A DNA stretch of 5,294 nucleotides from an uncultured Gammaproteobacteria bacterium. GTDB taxonomy: Bacteria; Pseudomonadota; Gammaproteobacteria; PS1; Thioglobaceae. Made by a program: the position numbers and the translations under genes. Positions within the stretch are counted from its first letter, which is position 1; each line of letters opens with the position of its first letter. The notes under the pieces were generated by a model. That model was not told where the DNA came from. It did no database searches and saw nothing but the letters and a program-made list of their open reading frames with translations. The stretch spans positions 1 to 5,294 of the forward strand of contig CAJWNF010000050.1 of assembly GCA_913044155.1 (NCBI GenBank), written 5' to 3'. Below are positions 1-5,294 of the stretch, piece by piece.

Positions 1-29
1 TTGAGGATAAATTTGCTGCAGTCTTAATA

Positions 30-57
30 TTGATTTCCATGCAATGCTGTGTATATT
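30..57 (+). promoter_or_regulatory. possible sigma-70-like promoter, distal
   Basis: TTGATT at 30-35 and TATATT at 52-57 are separated by 16 bases, which fits a housekeeping promoter with imperfect hexamers. It would give a leader of roughly 140 bases before fadE. In DNA this AT-rich such matches occur easily by chance, so this is only a candidate. Confidence 0.25.
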
Positions 58-138
58 CATGAAATTACAGTATTGTTAATTATAATAAAGTATCAATATT
101 TTATTATATTATGTCAACTAATTTTCTATTTTTAACTC

Positions 139-144
139 TATACT
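139..144 (+). promoter_or_regulatory. possible -10 element, proximal
   Basis: TATACT at 139-144 differs from the TATAAT consensus at one base and would place a transcription start near 150, about 55 bases before the fadE start codon. No good -35 hexamer lies 16-18 bases upstream, so it would need an activator or be fortuitous. It is an alternative to the distal candidate at 30-57. Confidence 0.25.
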
Positions 145-159
145 TGTAAAACATTCATT

Positions 160-183
160 AAGTGCCCATCTTCATTTGCACTT
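160..183 (+). repeat. small inverted repeat (hairpin) before the fadE RBS
   Basis: AAGTGC at 160-165 is perfectly complementary to GCACTT at 178-183, leaving a 12-base loop. The right arm runs straight into a T-rich stretch (CTTTTTATTT), so in RNA it looks like a weak intrinsic terminator or attenuator stem about ten bases before the Shine-Dalgarno sequence. With only six pairs and a large loop it may be fortuitous. Confidence 0.35.
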
Positions 184-193
184 TTTATTTATA

Positions 194-199
194 AAGGAA
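194..199 (+). promoter_or_regulatory. ribosome binding site of fadE
   Basis: AAGGAA lies seven bases before the ATG at 207. It is the only purine-rich Shine-Dalgarno-like sequence near the start and supports choosing this codon, which also keeps the whole first membrane segment. Confidence 0.7.
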
Positions 200-206
200 T
201 ATTCTT

Positions 207-2654
207 ATGTTGGAAAATATATCTCAATATCCATTGTTATCACTTATATTAATTTTTGTTTTGATTGCACTTGTTATGATTAAGACGCAGTCGAAGTTGT
301 GGCAAATGTGGTTTTTGGCAGTTGTATTGATATATCCAGTTGCATTTATAGCCGGACATTTAGTTGCGCAGATTGTGTTTGTAATAATGCTACTAATGGG
401 AATTTTTCTTATTCAGGGCGTAAGACTTTCGGTGTTTACAAAACCAATATTTAATGCTATGCGCAAGACTCTGCCGCCGATTGGAGTGACAGAGAAGATT
501 GCAATTGAGGCGGGAGATGTTTGGTGGGACGCTGAACTGTTTCAAGGTAACCCTAATTGGCAGGAATTGAGCGATCTTGAGGCTACCCAATTAACAGAAG
601 AGGAACAACTCTTTGTCAACAATGAAGTGGAAACGCTTTGTTCTATGATTGACTCCTATGAGCTGCTTTCAGCGCAAGATTTGCCTGAGGAGGCTTGGCG
701 CTACATTTTTGATAATGGATTTCTTGGAATCATTATCCCTAAAGAATATAACGGATTAGGTTTTTCCCATTTCGCCCATGCCACAATCGTTGGTAGATTG
801 TCTTCAGCTTCACAGCTATTGGGTATTTCTGTCATGGTGCCGAATTCATTGGGACCTGGCGAACTCTTGCTTAGGTATGGTACCGATGAACAAAAACAGC
901 ACTACTTGCCTCGTTTAGCACAAGGTAAAGAGATTCCTTGTTTCGGTTTAACTTCAACTGTGGCAGGGTCTGATGCTGGTTCGCTGGTAGACAATGGCAT
1001 TGTTTGTTATGGCGAATATGAGGGCGAGCAGGTATTAGGATTAAGGCTTAACTGGGAGAAGCGTTATATCACATTAGCTCCAATTGCTACAGTAGTCGGT
1101 TTGGCTTTTAAGGCATACGATCCAGACAATCTTCTGCCTGAAGATCACCCTCTTCATGGAAAAAATGACCTAGGCATTACGTGCGCACTTATACCTCGCA
1201 AGACGCAAGGAGTAAAGATAGGTAATCGTCATCTCCCGGTTGGTGAGCCCTTTCAAAATGGTCCGATTATTGGTGAAGATGTTTTTATACCTATGGACTG
1301 GGTTATTGGTGGAGACAAGATGCTCGGGCATGGCTGGAGAATGTTGATGGAGTGTCTAAGTGTTGGTAGAGGTATTTCTTTGCCGGTTACCGGTGCCTCA
1401 GCGACACAGGCGATGCTTCTAACTACAAGCGTCTATACACAAACCAGAGAACAGTTTGGTATCCCGATAGCTTATATGGAGGGAATCCAGGAAAAACTAG
1501 CAACTCTTGCTACAAATGCATACAGAGCTACAGCAAACATTAACCTCTCAACCTGGGCGCTTGATGCTGGTCATAGGCCATCGATAATATCTGCCATTGT
1601 TAAATATCGCAATACTCAGATGCTTCAGCAGTCTGCCATAGATGCAATGGATGTACATGGCGGTAGGGCAGTTATACAAGGCAAGAGGAATTATGTAGCT
1701 AATGTCTATACCGGCGCTCCAGTTGCGATTACGGTTGAGGGGGCAAACATACTTACTAGAAGTCTGATGATTTTTGGGCAAGGCCTTATACGATGTCATC
1801 AAACAATGTTAGACGAGTTGACCGCACTTCATGACAATAATAGCGAGTCGGTTATTAATTTCGACAAGGCGCTTACAAAACATGTCGGCAACTTTATAAG
1901 GAATTTTCTAAGGGCAATCCTTTTTTCCTGGACTCGTGGAAGATTAGCAAGTTCACATGGCGATCAAAACACTAAAGAGTATTACCGAAATTTATCAGTA
2001 TTGTCAGCCAAGTTTGCCTGCCTTAGTGATATCGCTCTGCTACTCTTAGCAGGTTCACTAAAACGCAAAGAAATGGTGTCAGGTCGCTTTGCCGACGCAA
2101 TTTCAGCGATGTACGAGATAAGCTCATGTTTGAAGCTATATGAAGAAAAATTCCAGAACGACGAAAAAATACAGAGCGTATTCAGATTATCAATACTTAA
2201 ACTGATTCAAGAGGCTGACAATGCAATGTTGGCTAATATTGAGAGTTTTCCAGTTAATCGATTCTTCAAGTTACTGTTGAGATTTTTTGTTTCCCCATTC
2301 TCACTAACAAAAAATAAAATAGACGATAGGCTTATTGCTTCTAGCGCAAAATCTATAGCAGATATTGAGTGGTTATTAGAAAATTTTTCCAGTTGTCTTT
2401 CTGCCAACCTTAAAGATATTCCTGAGCACCCTTTTAATATTTTATTTCAAGGTTACGAGGCTAGTGTTTCATTAAGGCCGCTCAGGCAAAAGGTAAAAAA
2501 AGCTGGCCACAAATACGAACCCAGCTCGACCCTGGAAGAATGGCTAGATGGATTGGTTGAGGGTGAGGTGCTAAGCGCAGAAGAAAAAGGCGACTGGTTG
2601 AGGCTAAATGATGTTGTACTTGAAGCCCTTAAGGTTGATGACTTTAAAATATAG
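207..2654 (+). CDS. fadE: membrane-anchored long acyl-CoA dehydrogenase FadE
   Basis: This is a FAD-dependent acyl-CoA dehydrogenase catalysing the first step of β-oxidation, acyl-CoA to trans-2-enoyl-CoA, probably at the inner face of the cytoplasmic membrane. The 815 residues match the length of E. coli FadE (about 814). Three hydrophobic segments lie at about residues 8-25, 33-49 and 51-69. A FadE-specific linker follows (KIAIEAGDVWWDAELFQG, 97-114), then the N-terminal and middle dehydrogenase domains with VPNSLGPGELL (211-221) and AGSDAG (253-258). The FAD-binding C-terminal domain contains FQNGP (349-353), SVGRGI (385-390), REQFGIPI (414-421) and ITVEGANILTRS (508-519). Glu511 is the expected catalytic base by comparison with the glutamate of the YEGT motif in other family members. 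Residues from about 540 to 815 form the bacterial FadE C-terminal domain (DUF1974 type), including SLKRKE (617-622). The AGSD signature is preceded by T-V instead of the P-E of E. coli FadE, and residues 700-760 look divergent. It is the first gene of the operon; the next gene starts 22 bases downstream. The family assignment is secure; chain-length preference cannot be read from the sequence. Confidence 0.95.
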   Translation: MLENISQYPLLSLILIFVLIALVMIKTQSKLWQMWFLAVVLIYPVAFIAGHLVAQIVFVIMLLMGIFLIQGVRLSVFTKPIFNAMRKTLPPIGVTEKIAIEAGDVWWDAELFQGNPNWQELSDLEATQLTEEEQLFVNNEVETLCSMIDSYELLSAQDLPEEAWRYIFDNGFLGIIIPKEYNGLGFSHFAHATIVGRLSSASQLLGISVMVPNSLGPGELLLRYGTDEQKQHYLPRLAQGKEIPCFGLTSTVAGSDAGSLVDNGIVCYGEYEGEQVLGLRLNWEKRYITLAPIATVVGLAFKAYDPDNLLPEDHPLHGKNDLGITCALIPRKTQGVKIGNRHLPVGEPFQNGPIIGEDVFIPMDWVIGGDKMLGHGWRMLMECLSVGRGISLPVTGASATQAMLLTTSVYTQTREQFGIPIAYMEGIQEKLATLATNAYRATANINLSTWALDAGHRPSIISAIVKYRNTQMLQQSAIDAMDVHGGRAVIQGKRNYVANVYTGAPVAITVEGANILTRSLMIFGQGLIRCHQTMLDELTALHDNNSESVINFDKALTKHVGNFIRNFLRAILFSWTRGRLASSHGDQNTKEYYRNLSVLSAKFACLSDIALLLLAGSLKRKEMVSGRFADAISAMYEISSCLKLYEEKFQNDEKIQSVFRLSILKLIQEADNAMLANIESFPVNRFFKLLLRFFVSPFSLTKNKIDDRLIASSAKSIADIEWLLENFSSCLSANLKDIPEHPFNILFQGYEASVSLRPLRQKVKKAGHKYEPSSTLEEWLDGLVEGEVLSAEEKGDWLRLNDVVLEALKVDDFKI

Positions 2655-2668
2655 AAAAATAAATAAAT

Positions 2669-2672
2669 AGGA
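2669..2672 (+). promoter_or_regulatory. ribosome binding site of the HAD-ECH gene
   Basis: AGGA (within TAGGAAA) ends four bases before the ATG at 2677. The spacing is slightly short, but no other start codon nearby would keep the complete NAD-binding fold, which begins about ten residues into the protein. Confidence 0.6.
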
Positions 2673-2676
2673 AATT

Positions 2677-5115
2677 ATGAAACAATATTTTGATAAAGCT
2701 TTTAACAAAATAGCAGTACTCGGCTCTGGCACAATGGGTGGCCAGATAGCATCCCACTTTGCAAATTTAGGTTTTGAGGTGGTGATGTTTGACATGAACA
2801 AAGAAGCTTTAAACGCTTCGTTGAAAAGTTTAAGGAAGCTTAAGCCAACACCGCTGGCCAGCCCGTCAGTGATTAATTCGATAAAAACAGCGACCTACGA
2901 ATCACTAGATATTATTTCACAGTGCGATTTTATTATCGAGTCGGTTGTTGAAAACCTAGAAATAAAAAAACAGTTATTTGCCAATATCGCCCCTCACGTT
3001 AATGAAAAAGCGGTTCTCGTAACCAATACCTCTGGTCTCTCTATCGAAAAAATTGCTGAGCATGCGCCAGAGAATTTAAGAAGTAGAATTTTTGGTGTTC
3101 ATTTCTTCAATCCTCCTAGATATCTGCCTTTGGTGGAACTCATAAGGACCTCATATAGTGACGAAGAGCTCTTATACAAGACCGAGGGTTTCATAACGTC
3201 TGCACTAGGCAAGGAAGTCGTATATGCAAAAGATAATCCTGCATTTATAGCAAACAGGATTGGCGTATTTTCTTTTATGGCGGTTCTAAAACATGCCCAA
3301 AATTTCTCTCTTTCTGCAGACACAGTTGACGCCCTAACTGGCAAAAGAGTTGGTAGGCCAGCCAGTGCAACATTTAGAACATTAGACGTTGTAGGTCTGG
3401 ATGTTATGGCAAATGTAGTGAACAATATTTTTGAAAATGCCAAGGACGACCCTTGGGTGGAGATATTTAAATTACCAGAATGGATCAACTCATTAATCAG
3501 CGATGGCTCATTAGGTAGCAAGACTAGAAAAGGAATCTATGAGAAAAGGGGCAAGGATATTTATGTTTTTGACCCAGACAAATGCGACTACAGGCTCTCA
3601 GATAAGACCATTAGTAAAGAAGTTAAAACTATACTCAAAGAGAATGGCAGTATTGAAAAATCATTATTATCGCTATCGGAATGTGATGATCCACAGGCGC
3701 AGTTTCTGTGGTCTGTGCATAGGGATGTCTTTCACTACTCATGCTACCAGCTAGAGAATCTTGCTGAAACAGTTAGATGTGTAGACTTGGCCCTTAAATC
3801 AGGTTTCGCATGGCAAAGAGGCATCTTTGAACAGGTCCAGCTTACGGGATGGGACGAGGTAAGAGAAAAATTATTAGCCGACATCGATAGCGGCAAAACA
3901 CTCCTTGCTGAACCTTTGCCATCTTGGGTGCTGGATAGGTCTTTTGTTTATTGCGATGATGGCGCATTTAACCCAAAAAGTAATCAATACACCCCAAGAT
4001 CAAGTCACCCCGTTTATGAGAGACAATTGTTTAAGCCAATGCTTCACGGTGAAAAGGAGCATCGACAAGAAATTTTGCACGAAAGCGACATGACCAAGAT
4101 GATTGACCTGGGTGATGGTGTGGCAAGCATTTCCTTTAAAACCAAGATGAATGTATTGAGTGGAGGCGTCCTGATTGACATATCTAAATGTCTTGACTTT
4201 CTTGAAGGCAATGACTTTAATGCATTGATCTTTAAGCAGGAGCAAGAGCACTTTTGTGCTGGAGCAAATTTGTATGAAGTCATTTCAGCTATTAAGCTAG
4301 GTCTTTTAGAGAAAGACCCGGGTGTCAAGTCAAAAGCTAAGAAAAAGGCTTTTGAAATTATGCATCCAGAGTTGCCTAAACTGGGGAAACTTTACTCGAT
4401 TAAAAAGGTTGTCGCTATGTTGCAAGAACTGTTAATGCGTTTAAAGCATGGCAGAATATTAACCATAGCAGCAGTTGACGGGTTGGCTTTGGGAGGCGGC
4501 TGTGAATTGCTTTTGCATTGTAACAAAGTGGTTGCCTCAATGAATTCTTATATTGGTCTGGTTGAAGTTGGTATCGGAGCTTTGCCAGCAGGTTGCGGCA
4601 GTAAAGAGATGGCGTTAAGGGCCTATACTAACAAAGAGTCGGATGACATATTTCCTCTACTATCCAGATACTTTGAGCAAGTTGCCATGGCGAAGGTTTC
4701 TGCTAGCGCCTTGGAGGCAAAAGAGATGGGTTATCTGAAAGTTGACGATGTGATTATCGCCAACCCCAATGAATTGCTTTATGTAGCAAAGCAGCAGGCA
4801 TTGACTTTGCTTGATTCAGGTTTCAGAGCGCCTTTAGATTTAACCTTTAAGGTGGTTGGCAAGGCCGGCTACGCTAATATAATGGCGCAGATAGCAAATC
4901 TACATGAGGGCGGATTTATTTCTGATCATGACAAGTACATTGTTGATAGGCTAGCTAGAGTGATGACTGTTTCAAGGGTTGAAGAAAACACTGTCGTTGA
5001 GTCGCAAACAATTCTTGACTTGGAAAGGAAATACTTTGTCGAGCTCTTGGGTACACAGAAAACCCAAGACCGTATCGAGCACACGCTCAAGAAAGGCAAA
5101 CCACTTCGCAACTAA
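2677..5115 (+). CDS. fadN: bifunctional 3-hydroxyacyl-CoA dehydrogenase / enoyl-CoA hydratase (FadN-type)
   Basis: This fused enzyme of 812 residues carries out the two middle steps of β-oxidation: hydration of trans-2-enoyl-CoA, then NAD-dependent oxidation to 3-ketoacyl-CoA. The NAD-binding dehydrogenase domain comes first (about 10-190): VLGSGTMGG (14-22) is the Rossmann glycine loop, Asp39 ends its second strand, NTSG is at 117-120, and HFFNPP (142-147) supplies the catalytic His142, paired with Glu154. The C-terminal dehydrogenase domain starts at NPAFIANRIG (187-196) and includes GSLGSKTRKGIY (277-288) and a second helical repeat around 340-400. The crotonase (hydratase) domain spans about 475-700, with oxyanion-hole motifs HFCAGANL (525-532) and LALGGGCE (603-610). 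Both catalytic glutamates appear present, Glu610 and Glu630 (in GLVEVG). The ending KGKPLRN is typical of this family in Gram-negative bacteria. Domain order is the reverse of E. coli FadB (hydratase first) and matches B. subtilis FadN; many annotations nonetheless call such genes fadB. A lysine-rich stretch at 545-574 looks like an insertion. No acyl-CoA-binding-protein extension is present. Upstream gap 22 bases, downstream gap 12. Confidence 0.93.
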   Translation: MKQYFDKAFNKIAVLGSGTMGGQIASHFANLGFEVVMFDMNKEALNASLKSLRKLKPTPLASPSVINSIKTATYESLDIISQCDFIIESVVENLEIKKQLFANIAPHVNEKAVLVTNTSGLSIEKIAEHAPENLRSRIFGVHFFNPPRYLPLVELIRTSYSDEELLYKTEGFITSALGKEVVYAKDNPAFIANRIGVFSFMAVLKHAQNFSLSADTVDALTGKRVGRPASATFRTLDVVGLDVMANVVNNIFENAKDDPWVEIFKLPEWINSLISDGSLGSKTRKGIYEKRGKDIYVFDPDKCDYRLSDKTISKEVKTILKENGSIEKSLLSLSECDDPQAQFLWSVHRDVFHYSCYQLENLAETVRCVDLALKSGFAWQRGIFEQVQLTGWDEVREKLLADIDSGKTLLAEPLPSWVLDRSFVYCDDGAFNPKSNQYTPRSSHPVYERQLFKPMLHGEKEHRQEILHESDMTKMIDLGDGVASISFKTKMNVLSGGVLIDISKCLDFLEGNDFNALIFKQEQEHFCAGANLYEVISAIKLGLLEKDPGVKSKAKKKAFEIMHPELPKLGKLYSIKKVVAMLQELLMRLKHGRILTIAAVDGLALGGGCELLLHCNKVVASMNSYIGLVEVGIGALPAGCGSKEMALRAYTNKESDDIFPLLSRYFEQVAMAKVSASALEAKEMGYLKVDDVIIANPNELLYVAKQQALTLLDSGFRAPLDLTFKVVGKAGYANIMAQIANLHEGGFISDHDKYIVDRLARVMTVSRVEENTVVESQTILDLERKYFVELLGTQKTQDRIEHTLKKGKPLRN

Positions 5116-5117
5116 TT

Positions 5118-5121
5118 GGAG
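5118..5121 (+). promoter_or_regulatory. ribosome binding site of the thiolase gene
   Basis: GGAG (within TTGGAGAAAG) lies six bases before the ATG at 5128 and just after the stop codon of the preceding gene. It supports this start and implies translation from the same transcript. Confidence 0.75.
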
Positions 5122-5127
5122 AAAGCA

Positions 5128-5294
5128 ATGAAAAAAGCATACATAGTAGAAGCAAAAAGAACTCCAGTTGGAAAGGCCCGTGGTTGTTTTGCTAGAACCA
5201 GAGCGGATGACCTGTTGATTCATGCCATACAAAGTGTTTTGTCGGCAGCTGACAGCACTCAACAGGTAAACAACAATATCGATGACATTGTTGT
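5128..5294 (+). CDS. fadA: acetyl-CoA acyltransferase (thiolase), 5' part only
   Basis: The last step of β-oxidation: thiolytic cleavage of 3-ketoacyl-CoA into acetyl-CoA and an acyl-CoA shortened by two carbons. Only the first 55 codons lie in the window; the frame is open to the right edge. The start MKKAYIVEAKRTPVGKARG followed by CFARTRADDLL is the classic N-terminal strand and loop of thiolases. The RTPVGKA...G.F..TR.DDL pattern is closer to FadA/FadI-like degradative thiolases than to biosynthetic acetoacetyl-CoA thiolases, which usually read RTPIG.F.G. A family member would be about 390-430 residues, so the active-site cysteine and the later histidine and cysteine motifs are outside the window. 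The 12-base gap after the hydratase/dehydrogenase gene and the position in a fadE-fadN context support a partner thiolase of that enzyme. The exact thiolase subclass is less certain than the family. Confidence 0.9.
   Translation, partial: MKKAYIVEAKRTPVGKARGCFARTRADDLLIHAIQSVLSAADSTQQVNNNIDDIV

Larger units (their letters stand above)
1..206. other. AT-rich intergenic leader upstream of fadE
   Basis: This stretch is far richer in A and T than the genes that follow (9 G or C in the 60 bases 61-120) and all forward frames are broken by stops. The first 62 bases contain one short open forward frame without recognisable protein character. The minus strand is open from about 75 down to 1 with an ATG at 60-58, but it lacks a Shine-Dalgarno sequence and is too short to judge. 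The stretch probably holds the promoter and 5' untranslated region of the β-oxidation operon. No palindrome resembling the E. coli FadR operator or a PsrA-type GAAAC/GTTTC site was seen by eye. Confidence 0.75.

Noticed and set aside
1..60. Minus-strand open frame with an ATG at 60-58, as if a divergent gene (possibly a regulator) began here.
   Set aside because: Only 20 codons are visible, no Shine-Dalgarno sequence precedes the ATG, and the predicted residues (starting MNIHSIAWKS) resemble no family I recognise.
3..62. Forward frame open from the left edge to a stop at 60-62, possibly the tail of an upstream gene.
   Set aside because: It is too short, of unconvincing composition and lies in very AT-rich DNA; no recognisable C-terminus.
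56..63. Eight-base palindrome TTCATGAA as a possible operator.
   Set aside because: It does not extend beyond four bases per arm and matches no known fatty-acid regulator site.
26..100. Nine-base inverted repeat AATATTGAT (26-34) / ATCAATATT (92-100).
   Set aside because: The arms are 57 bases apart and purely AT-rich; a match of this size is close to what chance gives in such a leader.
160..183. AAGTGC/GCACTT arms as a pair of Pasteurellaceae DNA uptake sequences.
   Set aside because: Only the first six bases of the AAGTGCGGT core match; the following bases differ in both arms and no other copies were noticed.
3099..3521. Minus-strand open frame of 140 codons opposite the dehydrogenase domain.
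   Set aside because: It lies wholly inside a clearly functional gene on the + strand, lacks recognisable motifs and has no Shine-Dalgarno support; it is a shadow frame.
4591..4599. Cysteine 640 in PAGCG of the hydratase domain, where relatives usually have PAGGG.
   Set aside because: Both catalytic glutamates and the oxyanion-hole glycines are intact; a single glycine-to-cysteine change in a loop is weak evidence for altered function.

Overview
The window is an ordinary but well-preserved fatty-acid β-oxidation gene cluster, read left to right on the + strand. It holds a membrane-anchored acyl-CoA dehydrogenase of the long FadE type, then a fused 3-hydroxyacyl-CoA dehydrogenase/enoyl-CoA hydratase with the dehydrogenase half first (FadN-type order), then the first 55 codons of a thiolase that runs off the right edge. 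Together these genes cover all four steps of the β-oxidation spiral: FAD-dependent dehydrogenation, hydration, NAD-dependent oxidation and thiolytic cleavage.

Layout: positions 1-206 are a very AT-rich leader with no convincing gene, weak promoter-like hexamers and a small hairpin just before the first ribosome binding site. fadE occupies 207-2654, the fused gene 2677-5115, and the thiolase starts at 5128. The gaps are 22 and 12 bases, each with a Shine-Dalgarno sequence and no terminator, so the three genes very probably form one operon. No RNA gene, mobile element, CRISPR array or long repeat was seen.

Organism: the three predicted N-terminal membrane segments and long C-terminal domain of the FadE protein are typical of gammaproteobacteria. 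Coding DNA is moderately AT-rich (hand-counted 60-base lines gave 33-45% G+C), whereas one leader line (61-120) has only 15%. The fadE - (HAD-ECH fusion) - thiolase order recalls, from memory, intracellular or AT-rich gammaproteobacteria such as Francisella and its relatives, but the genus cannot be fixed from this window.

No undescribed system was found. The points worth a second look are within-family details: a lysine-rich insert in the hydratase domain, a changed acyl-CoA dehydrogenase signature in FadE, a divergent stretch near the FadE C-terminus, and the leader hairpin.
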